Shown: positions 8,247-16,969 of the stretch, piece by piece
How positions within the stretch are numbered: the first letter of the stretch is position 1
Layout: every line of letters begins with the position of its first letter
Assembly (NCBI GenBank): GCA_046483125.1
Contig: JAWODU010000116.1
Span: forward strand, 1-25,497
DNA: 25,497 nt
Reading direction: 5' to 3'
Source of the DNA: JAWODU01 sp046483125
GTDB taxonomy: Bacteria; Verrucomicrobiota; Kiritimatiellia; UBA8416; JAWODU01
Translations under genes and position numbers: made by a program
Notes under the pieces: generated by a model
Told to the model about the DNA's origin: nothing
Seen by the model: the letters and a program-made list of their open reading frames with translations, nothing else
Databases searched by the model: none

Positions 8247-9443
8247 ATGGCGGATAAAACAATGACCGTAATCTTCTATATCGAAAGCTTTTTCCCCGAC
8301 CCCACAGGCGCAACCTACTCCGCCATCAGGCTAGCCAAAGCACTCCGAGACAAAGGCGTGCAATCATCCTTTATCGTCGACGACCGAGGAGAACAATACA
8401 GGGACGGCGGCAAGTACCAGGGTTTTGACGTGCAATCGTTTACCCTGGGTCAGCCCGGGAAATTCCGAAAGCTTCGCGGGTTACTGCGCTTTACCATACA
8501 CATTGTCAAGCACCGTAAAAGCTTCGACGTATTTCATATACACGGAGGTTATTACGTCACGCTCTTCCTCTGTTGGTGGGTCAAAGCACTTACTCGATCC
8601 AAGGTTATGCTCAAAATAACTTCGGACGGATGGGACACTCCGGAGGATGCATGTTCCTCCAGATACGGGTGTCTGGTGTCCTTTTTTTACAGACGATTGG
8701 ACGGGGTTGTCGCCATGACTTCCGGGCAGGAACAAAAATGCCGCCGCTGGGGCTTTCCGAACCAAGTGGCAACCATCCCTAATGGCGTCGATTGCGAAAG
8801 TTTCCGCCCTGTCAGCCCCGCAGACAAGTCGAGATTGCGGAAAAAGTTCAACATACCGCAGGGTGTGCCGACATTATGTTATGCAGGCTGGCTGGGATAT
8901 AGGAAAGGTACCGATATTCTCTTCAGAGTCTGGAATAAATTGCTGGCATCTTTCGGCAATCTGCACCTTCTGCTCGCCGGAGACTACCTGGGCATGGCTG
9001 AATCGAGAAAAGAAATAGAGCGGTTTCTGAAGAAACATGACCTCCCGCCTGAACTGGCATATTCGTCCTTGCTCAAGCTCGCTACAAAGCCGGGCGAAAC
9101 ACGGCAAGCTCTGCAATCGTCCGACATATTTCTCTTTCCATCCCGCAAAGAGGGCTTCGGAACGGTGCAGATTGAAGCAATGGCGTGCGGCCTGCCTTGC
9201 GTGGTCAATGATCTTCCTGGCGTTTCCAGCGATATATTTCCGACGGAATCAACCGGATACCGAGTCACTGACAATAACATCGAGCAATACACACGGATCC
9301 TGGCTGAGTTCTTAAAGAACCCGAAGAAACGTCAGACGGTCGGTTCGACTGCACGGGAAAGAGCTTTGAAACACTTTTCCATTGATTTGATAGCCGACAA
9401 ATATATTTCCTTCTACAAACAATTATTGTCTCAAGCAAATTGA
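8247..9443 (+). CDS. GT4-family glycosyltransferase
   Basis: This is a GT-B enzyme of about 398 residues. The N-terminal domain opens with IFYIESFFPDPTGATYSA, the usual substrate loop, and contains VFHIHGGY. The donor domain starts at LCYAGWLGYRKGTDIL, and the EX7E motif is EGFGTVQIE (E302/E310), followed by ACGLPCVVNDLPG. ATG 8247 is chosen. ATG 8262 is also plausible because GGCGGA at 8249-8254 lies at good spacing, and an upstream TTG (8229) is less likely. The stop overlaps the next gene's TTG start (TTGA). It is likely one of the sequential enzymes building the repeat unit; sugar and linkage are not readable. Confidence 0.88.
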   Translation: MADKTMTVIFYIESFFPDPTGATYSAIRLAKALRDKGVQSSFIVDDRGEQYRDGGKYQGFDVQSFTLGQPGKFRKLRGLLRFTIHIVKHRKSFDVFHIHGGYYVTLFLCWWVKALTRSKVMLKITSDGWDTPEDACSSRYGCLVSFFYRRLDGVVAMTSGQEQKCRRWGFPNQVATIPNGVDCESFRPVSPADKSRLRKKFNIPQGVPTLCYAGWLGYRKGTDILFRVWNKLLASFGNLHLLLAGDYLGMAESRKEIERFLKKHDLPPELAYSSLLKLATKPGETRQALQSSDIFLFPSRKEGFGTVQIEAMACGLPCVVNDLPGVSSDIFPTESTGYRVTDNNIEQYTRILAEFLKNPKKRQTVGSTARERALKHFSIDLIADKYISFYKQLLSQAN

Positions 9444-10615
9444 CTTCTCCCTATTCCAAGACAAGGGTTGCAGTAATGGGGCCGTTTTCTCCCCGTGCTC
9501 TCAATGACTATATACCGGAGCTAGTATCCGAATCTCTCCCGGGAACAGGAGGAACCTGCCTTGTCAACCTGGTTCGCGCTCGGCTCGCGAGAGAGATGCC
9601 CACCGACGTCATTACGTGCGACACGCAGTCCGCTGAGCCAATAAGGCTCTGGCATGATAAAAACGGCCTATTAAAGCTTTGGGTAGTACGGAGGAGGAAA
9701 CGCCATGCCTTGCGGGACTTGTACTTGAAGGAAAGACGTCTAATACAGAAAGCCCTGGCCGAATCCCGAGCTTCAGTTTGTCATGCCAACTGGACATACG
9801 AGTATGCCCTCGCGGCTCTTACGCAAGACAGACTGCCGTGTGTCGTTTCTGTTCACGACCATGCCGGACACATATTGCGCATGTCGGAACCCAGGTACCT
9901 TGTTCACTACCTGATCACCCAATGGGTGTTTCGAAAAGCAGGATATCTGAGTGCTGTTTCACCTTACGCTGCATCCTATGTTTCGCGCAAAACAGGAAAA
10001 CAGATACCAGCCATACCAAATATCCTGCCCGACATAGTTCATGATGCCGGGAGTTCACCATGTAATCACACTGCTATCGTCTCGGTCGGCAACTGGTCCG
10101 CTCTGAAAAACCTGAAACGTGCTCTTCGAGCTTTTCATTTTATAAAACCCTCTTGCCCGGATGCTAAGCTCAAGCTCATCGGACCCGGCCTGGAGGTCAA
10201 AGGGAAGGCAGATCTCTGGGCGAGAGCACGCAATCTTCATACTGACGTAAACTTCATGGGCAAACTCCCATACCCTCACGTTCTGAGTCATATATCCACG
10301 GCCTCAGCGTTACTGCATCCTTCTCTTGAAGAATCTTTCGGTTGCCCGGTCGCCGAAGCAATGATGCTGAATGTTCCCGTTATTGCCGCCAGAGAAGCCG
10401 ACGGATGTCGGTGGCTGTTGCAGGACGGTAAGGCCGGAACACTGGTGTCAGGAAGGTCTTGCCGCCAAATGGCGGACGCCATTCTCGCAAACCTGCAGGA
10501 GCGAAAAGATGTGACTTGCATGGTTAATACCGCAAAAGAGAGAGTTCACCAACTGTGCAATGCCGAACACGTGCTTGCTCAATATGACCAGCTGTATCAG
10601 AAGGCTCTTTCATGA
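9440..10615 (+). CDS. GT4-family glycosyltransferase with TTG start
   Basis: The protein has 391 residues. I accept TTG at 9440 because the first core strand (RVAVMGPF) begins before the first in-frame ATG (9476), and because the TTGA overlap with the preceding stop mirrors the ATGA overlaps elsewhere in the locus. The N-terminal domain has GTGGTCLVNLV, a glycine-rich loop. The donor domain starts at IVSVGNWSALKNLKRAL. The EX7E motif is EESFGCPVAE (E298/E306), followed by NVPVIAAREADG. Lys and Arg in the NWSALKNLKRA region match the family's phosphate-binding basic residues. It overlaps the polymerase-like gene downstream by 4 bp. The specific sugar is unknown. Confidence 0.85.
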   Translation: MTSPYSKTRVAVMGPFSPRALNDYIPELVSESLPGTGGTCLVNLVRARLAREMPTDVITCDTQSAEPIRLWHDKNGLLKLWVVRRRKRHALRDLYLKERRLIQKALAESRASVCHANWTYEYALAALTQDRLPCVVSVHDHAGHILRMSEPRYLVHYLITQWVFRKAGYLSAVSPYAASYVSRKTGKQIPAIPNILPDIVHDAGSSPCNHTAIVSVGNWSALKNLKRALRAFHFIKPSCPDAKLKLIGPGLEVKGKADLWARARNLHTDVNFMGKLPYPHVLSHISTASALLHPSLEESFGCPVAEAMMLNVPVIAAREADGCRWLLQDGKAGTLVSGRSCRQMADAILANLQERKDVTCMVNTAKERVHQLCNAEHVLAQYDQLYQKALS

Positions 10616-12165
10616 CAAAGCTTAACAGTCACGATCCAGGCCGCCCCGACGATGGATCCGCCGCTGACCGGCTTTTTGCCGAAAAAGAGCGGTATGAAAA
10701 CATCAGCAGGCTGTTGCCTCCCGTCATTTACGTAATCCTGACTATTGGAGCTTTTGTTTCCCTGCTCAAATCAGGGTTCGGCAGTCGAGGAATAATCCAG
10801 GCGATAGTTCTGCTAACACCTGTCGTAGCACTCATCCTTATTGCGAACCGCGCCTACTGGCCGGGAATCATGCTTGCCGCCGTGGCTGTTCCATACCGCA
10901 TCCCGATTGCCGTTCTCCACAGGCTTCCGATAGCTACGATACTGTTGATTTTCTTAATGGGGATATGCACGCTCCGTCGCGCCCTAGGGAAGGGGTTACC
11001 CAGGATCACATTACAGTTCGATTCCCTCTGCATGACAGGCGTTTTGATGATACTTGGGGCGCGTTTTGTATACGATAGACCCGGATCTGCAATGTTTGGC
11101 CAGACGGGAGGAGGAGGGGAAGCGGCGATTTTTATTCTGTCTGTGATGGCCTATTTCCTGTTCTCGAGGATCACGGCAGAACACTGGGATCATCATCGCA
11201 ACCTTATAGTGCTGGTATTGATACTTTCAATTATTACCTGTACAAGATTACTGACTCTTTCAATCAGCGGGGCTTTTTATTTACTGCTCAGTCTCTTCAA
11301 CCGCACTATGTGGTTGCTGGCTCCGATTGTGCTTTCACTTGTTATTCATCGCCAGACGCAAAACGCGGAACGCGCGGGTCCTCCTTTTCTTTCCTGGGTA
11401 ATAATGCTGTTGATAATCGCGATGGCTGCGGTCTCCCCGCACCGCAGTCGGCCCTTTTTCGCGGCAGGTTCAATTATCACAGTCTCTTTTGTGTACTACC
11501 GCGCTTCGACCAACACCATTTTCCTGGCGTCCGTTACCGCGCTGGTCCTTGCCGTTTTGCTGGCTTACGGAGGCGGAGAACTCCCGGTTGTGCTGTCACG
11601 GTCTTTTTCCACAATAGTGCCCGTTCCCCGCCATGAATTCTATCAATACGCACGAGATCTTAATCTCTCTCGTGAAACAGGCTGGGGTTCGGGTTTTCGC
11701 GCTTATCTGTGGAATCTCGCCTATCAGAAGATAAGCCTGCACCCCATAGTTGGAAATGGCTTCACTTTTTCCAGGGTCGAGTTAATGAACGCTCTCGGAG
11801 CGTCAGGAGCTATAGAAGAGGCCTCACAAGCTCTCGCCGTTTCCGGCGCTTACCATAATTCCGTCATAGAACTCGCTGTCTTCTGCGGCGTACCGTCAGC
11901 GTTACTGTTTGTATCTGCCTATATTTTTCGTTTCATAGCCTTTGTGCCGTTTGCCAGAAAACTGGGCGGGGGTAATTTGAAAATCATCTGCGCAGGTTCA
12001 CTCGGTTTTCTAACAGCGGTAACGGGGCAAATGCTTATGAACGGCGGTTCATATGATTTCTTTACGGTCTGCCTTTTGATGGGTTACATGCGAGGTATCC
12101 AGAACGCGCACGGAAGCAATAAAGACCGGGAAAACTCATCACCGGACAATGCGGTCCAGCACTAA
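10612..12165 (+). CDS. Wzy-type polymerase / O-antigen ligase family membrane protein
   Basis: This is a 517-residue polytopic membrane protein with about 10-12 hydrophobic segments starting near residue 35. A large periplasmic loop carries conserved-looking polar residues: a region around FSTIVPVPRHEFYQYA, HPIVGNGFTFSRVEL, then GAYHNSVIELAVFCGVPSA. The HNSxxELxxxCGxPxA pattern is characteristic of the Wzy_C/O-antigen ligase family, in which the enzyme polymerises or ligates lipid-linked oligosaccharides at the periplasmic face. With a Wzx-type flippase 4 kb upstream, a polymerase role in a Wzx/Wzy pathway is the simplest reading. Polymerase and ligase cannot be separated by sequence alone. 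It starts by a 4-bp ATGA overlap. Confidence 0.78.
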   Translation: MTKLNSHDPGRPDDGSAADRLFAEKERYENISRLLPPVIYVILTIGAFVSLLKSGFGSRGIIQAIVLLTPVVALILIANRAYWPGIMLAAVAVPYRIPIAVLHRLPIATILLIFLMGICTLRRALGKGLPRITLQFDSLCMTGVLMILGARFVYDRPGSAMFGQTGGGGEAAIFILSVMAYFLFSRITAEHWDHHRNLIVLVLILSIITCTRLLTLSISGAFYLLLSLFNRTMWLLAPIVLSLVIHRQTQNAERAGPPFLSWVIMLLIIAMAAVSPHRSRPFFAAGSIITVSFVYYRASTNTIFLASVTALVLAVLLAYGGGELPVVLSRSFSTIVPVPRHEFYQYARDLNLSRETGWGSGFRAYLWNLAYQKISLHPIVGNGFTFSRVELMNALGASGAIEEASQALAVSGAYHNSVIELAVFCGVPSALLFVSAYIFRFIAFVPFARKLGGGNLKIICAGSLGFLTAVTGQMLMNGGSYDFFTVCLLMGYMRGIQNAHGSNKDRENSSPDNAVQH

Positions 12166-12210
12166 CAGACTTATTCCCGGAAATAGCCTGAACTTTCGGG
12201 GCCAATCGCC

Positions 12211-13077
12211 GTGAAACCGGCTCGCTTTACGTTTTCAATAGTCACACCATCGCGCAACTCCGGTCCATGGATCAGGAGATGTGTCGGTTCGGTTCGCGGC
12301 CAGCAAGACGTACGGTACGAACATATCATACAGGACGCTGAGTCCGGCGACGGCACTCCGCAATGGCTTCAAGCCCAGCAGGACTTGACATGGGACAGCC
12401 GTCCCGACAGCGGAATGTACGAGGCCATAGGCAAGGGCTGGGCCAAAGCCAAAGGCGATATATTTTCCTGGCTGAACGCCGACGAACAGTATTTGCCCGG
12501 AACGCTGAAAGCTGTTGAGTCTGCGTTCGCATGTAATCCTGAAGCCGATTGCATATTTGGTGACTGCATTTTCGTGGATGAAACAGGAGAACCTGTTGCG
12601 GCTCGCAGGGAAATACCTTTAAGACATGCCTATGTCGCAAACGGCTACCTCTACGCTATGTCGTGCACGCTTTTTTTCAGACGGCGTTTATACGACGGCG
12701 GCATGCTGAAATTTGACTCGCGCTATGCCCTTGCGGCAGACATGGATCTAGTTCTCGGTTTATTTGAGAATAAGACCAGATTTCTGCACTTGCCTGAATA
12801 TCTTTCGCTTTTTGGGGTTACTTCCCGCAACCAGAGCGCGTCAAAAACAATCCTGGACGAATCCGAGCATGTACGCAACAGACACGGTGCGCTTAAAGCC
12901 AGGCCATTGAGAAACCTTGTTCTTGCGGGACGTTATGTTGAGCGATTACTGCGAGGTTGTTATTGCCGCAAACCTGTTTCGTATCAATTCGCCGCAAACG
13001 AAGTTCCGACATACGAAAGCCATTCTGCATCCTCTTTGGGAACCCGCTTTACTTTCGAAAGTCTTCAAAAGCGGTGA
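12211..13077 (+). CDS. GT2-family glycosyltransferase
   Basis: This is a GT-A fold enzyme of 288 residues. FSIVTPSRNSG (8-18) forms the first strand and nucleotide-binding turn. DAESGDGT (42-49) is the usual D-x-S-x-DGT motif, and NADE (89-92) stands at the metal-binding DxD position. SRYALAADMDLVLGL matches the acceptor-side ED-like motif of the family. The start is GTG at 12211, since no nearby in-frame ATG precedes the core strand. A 45-bp gap separates it from the polymerase-like gene. It is probably a cytoplasmic or membrane-associated enzyme adding one sugar of the repeat unit. The C-terminal ~80 residues are basic and less typical. Confidence 0.87.
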   Translation: MKPARFTFSIVTPSRNSGPWIRRCVGSVRGQQDVRYEHIIQDAESGDGTPQWLQAQQDLTWDSRPDSGMYEAIGKGWAKAKGDIFSWLNADEQYLPGTLKAVESAFACNPEADCIFGDCIFVDETGEPVAARREIPLRHAYVANGYLYAMSCTLFFRRRLYDGGMLKFDSRYALAADMDLVLGLFENKTRFLHLPEYLSLFGVTSRNQSASKTILDESEHVRNRHGALKARPLRNLVLAGRYVERLLRGCYCRKPVSYQFAANEVPTYESHSASSLGTRFTFESLQKR

Positions 13078-13102
13078 TTGCTTCAATTCACGGTTACACG
13101 CC

Positions 13103-14236
13103 ATGCATCCTCGCGCAGAAATGATGTCCGCTCCGAAACACAAACTCCTCATTTTTGAATTGCGGATGCTGGGTGACTCCGTTTTGGCTATACCATTTGT
13201 TCGCTCTGCTAAGAAAAAATACGAAGTTTATGTCTGCTGTACGAGTCAAAGCTCGCATTTGTTTGAACTGGTCCTGCCGCGTGACCATATCCTGGAATGG
13301 ACGCCGCCCTGGCACGCGGAGTACGGGAAATACCGGTTCAGTGTATGGCGCAACTCACGAACATTGAGCCTGATTCGCAAAATCAGGGGTTTCCGTTTTG
13401 CCGTCGTTGTCTCATCCTGGGCAGACGCGCGCATCCACGCCCTTATGAGGTTTTCGGGAATCCGCAAACGTATCGGATTCCCCATGACTACTTGCAACTA
13501 TCTGGCTTCTGATCGGCCCTGGCGCAGAAAACAGTTGCTGGCAGGCCGGTCTGCAAGCTCTGTTTTGGCAGTCCTCTCATTAGCACCTCTCCTTACCAGG
13601 CCTCTGCACCGGCACAACTACAGCCAGCACCACCTTGAAGACTGGCGCCAGATTGCCGACGAACTGCAAATCCGCTGGGATTTAACTGCCCCGTGGATCA
13701 AAGTTGATTCACCCATCACCAAAACTACCTTTGCCGATGTTCGGAAAATAGCGAGACATCGCTCTCCAGATAAGGGTCTGTGGGTAATCCATCCCGGCGC
13801 GCGTCTTCCTTCCAAAACGTGGAATATTGCAGACTTTCAGAACCTGATCGATGAGGTATTTACTCCAAAGAATATACCCGTACTTGTCATAGATGTTCCC
13901 GAGTCGGAACCTTTACAGCTTCGCTCGTCACTGCAAACAAAGGTCAGGACCCCGCACCTTAGAGACCTGGTGTGGGTTGTCCAGCAATGCGACAGTGTAC
14001 TCTGCAATGACTCAGTTACCTCGCATCTCGGCTCTGCGCTTGGCAAAAAAGTTGTAGCTATTTTCGGATCCGGCAATCCTGACTGGTTCGCTCCGTATGG
14101 AAACGAAGATCTCGTAGTGCAGGCAGGAGCATGTAAGTCGCACCCGTGCATGGACAGGTGCGTAATGGACTCACACATCTGCCTGGACAGCATAACCCCG
14201 GACATGGTCAGAACGAAGGTCAGTAAACTTTTATGA
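13103..14236 (+). CDS. GT9-family glycosyltransferase (heptosyltransferase-like)
   Basis: GT9 enzymes such as WaaC/WaaF/WaaQ transfer heptose or related sugars to lipid A core or other lipid-linked glycans. This protein shows the family's N-terminal LLIFELRMLGDSVLAIPFV strand-turn and the donor site IHPGARLPSKTW (HPGA 230-233). The C-terminal signature is CNDSVTSHLGSALGKKVVAIFG (N302, D303). A cysteine-rich segment CKSHPCMDRCVMDSHIC near 345-360 corresponds to the C-x-C-rich tail of heptosyltransferases. The frame is open back to 12917, but that part overlaps the GT2 gene and encodes no family sequence. I place the start at ATG 13103; 13121 is an alternative. It overlaps the next gene by 4 bp. 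The sugar transferred is unknown. Confidence 0.82.
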   Translation: MHPRAEMMSAPKHKLLIFELRMLGDSVLAIPFVRSAKKKYEVYVCCTSQSSHLFELVLPRDHILEWTPPWHAEYGKYRFSVWRNSRTLSLIRKIRGFRFAVVVSSWADARIHALMRFSGIRKRIGFPMTTCNYLASDRPWRRKQLLAGRSASSVLAVLSLAPLLTRPLHRHNYSQHHLEDWRQIADELQIRWDLTAPWIKVDSPITKTTFADVRKIARHRSPDKGLWVIHPGARLPSKTWNIADFQNLIDEVFTPKNIPVLVIDVPESEPLQLRSSLQTKVRTPHLRDLVWVVQQCDSVLCNDSVTSHLGSALGKKVVAIFGSGNPDWFAPYGNEDLVVQAGACKSHPCMDRCVMDSHICLDSITPDMVRTKVSKLL

Positions 14237-15387
14237 AACTCGCCTTCCTTGGTTCACGCGGCATCCCGGCTAGCTACAGCGGGTTCGAGACTTTCTACGA
14301 ACAGATCGCGGTCAGGCTCGCGGCCAGAGGGCACAACGTCACCGTTTACAACCGTTCTCATTTCATCAAAGACGCCGGGAAAGAATACAAGGGCGTCCGA
14401 ATCGTATCCCTGCCGTCCATTCCGACTAAACATCTGGACACCATCACTCACACCTTCCTGTCGACATTTCACGCTCTGTTTCAGAAATACGACATTGTCT
14501 ATTACTGCATCGTCGGCAACAGTCCGCTGGCCTGGATACCCGGGTTTTCGGGGGCGAGAACACTTCTCAACGTGGACGGCGAAGACTGGGCACGCGAAAA
14601 ATGGTCCGGTTTCGCGCGCTGGTATCAGAAACAATGCGAGAGGATAGCAGGCGTAACGCCGGACGTGGTTATTGCCGACGCCCACGTCGTACGCGACCGG
14701 TACCGGGACTCCTTCGGCGTTGAAGCGGTATTCGCGCCGTACGGAGCCACTGCCGAAAGGAATGAAGATACGGATGCCCTGCAACGCTGGAGTCTTACCC
14801 CCCGCAGATACATTCTCTTTGTCGGCAGGCTGGTGCCCGAAAACGGAGCGGATATACTTATCGAGGCCTTTCGCACCCTGCAGACGGACATGAAGCTGGT
14901 AATAGCAGGAGACGCCCCTTTCATGAAGAAATACATAAACCGCCTGCATGAGAAGGCGGACGATCGCGTTGTGTTTACCGGCTACGCTTTCGGAACGGAC
15001 TATTCCCAGCTCAGTTCTCACGCTTACCTCTACGTTCAGCCTTCGGCGATCGAGGGCACACGCCCGGCGATCCTCGACCAGATGGGGTTCGGCAACTGCG
15101 TGGTGGCCAGGGGTAACAAGGCAAACCGCGAAGTCGTCGGCGAAAACGGAATAATTTTCGACGGCTCCGCGCCGGCGGAAAGCCTCCGTGAAGTTCTCTC
15201 AAAACTTGTGAAATGCCCGGAAGAAGTGGATAAATACAGAGAACGAAGTCGAACCAGCGTTTTGAATTACTACAACTGGGAGCGGATTGCAGACTTTTAT
15301 GAAGACCTCTTCGCCAGGCTTCTGAACCGCACGCCTCTGATAGATTATGACCAGCACCTGAAGAACCGGCATAATGACACAAACTGA
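14233..15387 (+). CDS. GT4-family glycosyltransferase with DUF1972 N-terminal domain
   Basis: The opening LAFLGSRGIPASYSGFETF (3-21) is the hallmark of the DUF1972/rhamnosyltransferase-like subgroup found in capsule and exopolysaccharide loci. IVGNSPLAWIPG and LLNVDGEDWAREKW follow as in that subgroup. The donor domain starts at YILFVGRLVPENGADILIEAF. The catalytic region is SAIEGTRPAILDQMGFG, where E274 is kept and the second acidic residue is D282 rather than E. The length of 384 residues is normal. ATGA overlap on the left and 14-bp overlap on the right place it firmly in the operon. Rhamnosyl or related transfer is a family-level guess. Base composition returns toward that of the flanking genes here. 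Confidence 0.88.
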   Translation: MKLAFLGSRGIPASYSGFETFYEQIAVRLAARGHNVTVYNRSHFIKDAGKEYKGVRIVSLPSIPTKHLDTITHTFLSTFHALFQKYDIVYYCIVGNSPLAWIPGFSGARTLLNVDGEDWAREKWSGFARWYQKQCERIAGVTPDVVIADAHVVRDRYRDSFGVEAVFAPYGATAERNEDTDALQRWSLTPRRYILFVGRLVPENGADILIEAFRTLQTDMKLVIAGDAPFMKKYINRLHEKADDRVVFTGYAFGTDYSQLSSHAYLYVQPSAIEGTRPAILDQMGFGNCVVARGNKANREVVGENGIIFDGSAPAESLREVLSKLVKCPEEVDKYRERSRTSVLNYYNWERIADFYEDLFARLLNRTPLIDYDQHLKNRHNDTN

Positions 15388-16945
15388 AAACTCGACTTTC
15401 CGGCTATGGCCAAACTGGTGGATCCTCGTTCCCCTGGTGGTGCTGACAATATCCATCAGCGGCGAAAGTTTCTGGATAGATGAAATCACCACGGCCTGGC
15501 TCGCTCAACAGGGCAGTTTTGAAGCACTGCGCGACGCGCTTCGCGCATCGGGTTCCGAAACCCAGATGCCGGTCTTTGTGTTCTACATCTGGTTATGGGC
15601 AAAAGTATTCGGAACCTCGGAAATTGCCTTACGCGCGGCAAATGTCCCGTGGCTGATAATCGGATTGCTTGCAACAGCACGACTTTTAGCCCAATGCCGT
15701 TGCCGAAAATCTTCTGTCCTGCTGTTATGTCTGCCCATCCTCGGTTTCTACATGAACGAGTCCCGCCCCTATGTCATGACGTTTGCCACTGCTGTACTGA
15801 CCGTAACGGCGATAGAAGGCATTATAAACCGATCCTCACGCGGCCTTCTCGCGTCGCGAACCGACGGGTTTTACCTGGCTGTCGGCATGTTTCTTTGCGC
15901 CGGGGCCAGCATGCTGAACATGTTCCTCGTGCCCGCCCTTGTCTTGTACACCTGTCTTCGCGTTACCGGGATATCGACACCGGGCATCTCTTCTTCCACG
16001 CAAAAGAAAATTTATTCAATCGTCAAAGGACATTCTATCTCTCTGCTTTTTACAGCCGTTCTGCTTTCGGCGCTTGGCGCGTACTACGCCGCAACGTTCT
16101 TCAACAGGTCCGCGGTTCAGAGAGAAGGCTTCGGGGTTTTCAATCTGGCCGTTACTGTATACGAATGGCTCGGTTTCGGCGGACTCGGCGCTCCTCGAAA
16201 CGTGCTCCGTCAGATCAGCATACCGCAAGCACTTGGATCATACAGAGAGACGTTGCTCCTCGGCTGTTTTGCGTGGGTATTGATTATTGTGCAATGTTTG
16301 ACCAGTACGGGCAGAATAGTGAAAGATCGGGTTCTTACTGCTTCACTGTTTGCCCTTTTCTCGGGCGGGGCAATGCTTGGCTTGGCCGGTATTATCGTAC
16401 CGGCCTCCCTCTGGGGCCGTCATTTCATGTTTCTCGGCCCCTTTTTTCTTGCGGCTCTTGCGAGAATCACAGATCCCGGCGAATCGACCGGGCATCCTTT
16501 ATATCGGCGGTCTGCGTTCCTTCTTCTGGCAGGCGTGTTCTTATTGTCGCTTGCAAGACAGCGCTGTCTCACAATCTACCAGAAAGCCCCTTACAGAGAA
16601 GCCGTCCAAAAACTGAACCAGATCACTGAAGCTCAACCGTCTGTGCCCGCGGTATGGGTCGGCTATTACAGGGCGTATGATTTCTACAGCGAGAATACGG
16701 GCGGCACGGAAAGTGACATGGACATAATACGGGGAAACGCCTGGTCCGAAAAAGACGTTGAGCTCTGGAATGACGGCCGGTCCCGATACTTTCTGCTGAT
16801 GCACAGACCCGATGTATGCGATCCCGAAGGCTCGTGGCAATCGATGCTGACTCAAACGGAAAACACCCGCCTTATATGGAATTCAGGCGGCATAAGAATC
16901 TATCATGTCGTTACACACGATAAACCAACCGGCACAAGGCATTAA
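15374..16945 (+). CDS. GT39/ArnT-like polytopic membrane glycosyltransferase
   Basis: This is a 523-residue membrane protein. The first hydrophobic segment (about 14-30) is followed by SGESFWIDEITTAWLAQQ, with Asp36-Glu37. That matches the S-x-W-x-DE motif of the PMT_2/ArnT superfamily, where the first periplasmic loop acid acts in catalysis. About 10-11 further hydrophobic segments follow, and the C-terminal ~120 residues form a soluble periplasmic-like domain. Such enzymes use polyprenyl-phosphate-linked sugars to glycosylate lipids or proteins outside the membrane. Placement just before the exosortase gene is often seen in exosortase/EPS loci. The acceptor could be the polymer, a lipid or an exosortase-processed protein. 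The 14-bp overlap with the upstream gene supports co-expression. Confidence 0.75.
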   Translation: MTQTENSTFRLWPNWWILVPLVVLTISISGESFWIDEITTAWLAQQGSFEALRDALRASGSETQMPVFVFYIWLWAKVFGTSEIALRAANVPWLIIGLLATARLLAQCRCRKSSVLLLCLPILGFYMNESRPYVMTFATAVLTVTAIEGIINRSSRGLLASRTDGFYLAVGMFLCAGASMLNMFLVPALVLYTCLRVTGISTPGISSSTQKKIYSIVKGHSISLLFTAVLLSALGAYYAATFFNRSAVQREGFGVFNLAVTVYEWLGFGGLGAPRNVLRQISIPQALGSYRETLLLGCFAWVLIIVQCLTSTGRIVKDRVLTASLFALFSGGAMLGLAGIIVPASLWGRHFMFLGPFFLAALARITDPGESTGHPLYRRSAFLLLAGVFLLSLARQRCLTIYQKAPYREAVQKLNQITEAQPSVPAVWVGYYRAYDFYSENTGGTESDMDIIRGNAWSEKDVELWNDGRSRYFLLMHRPDVCDPEGSWQSMLTQTENTRLIWNSGGIRIYHVVTHDKPTGTRH

Positions 16946-16969
16946 CTTTAACGGAACACGCAATACGTG

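Noticed and set aside
12917..13102. Upstream extension of the GT9 reading frame into the GT2 gene
   Set aside because: The extra ~62 residues overlap the GT2 coding sequence and precede the family's normal N-terminal strand, so the start was moved to 13103.
14254..15021. 255-codon minus-strand frame opposite the DUF1972-GT4 gene, and similar frames at 544-1284 and 7500-8243
   Set aside because: All lie opposite genes with clear family motifs and show no domain or ribosome-binding site of their own.
15595..16629. 344-codon plus-strand frame inside the GT39-like gene
   Set aside because: It has no hydrophobic or motif pattern, while the overlapping frame has regular membrane segments and the DE motif.
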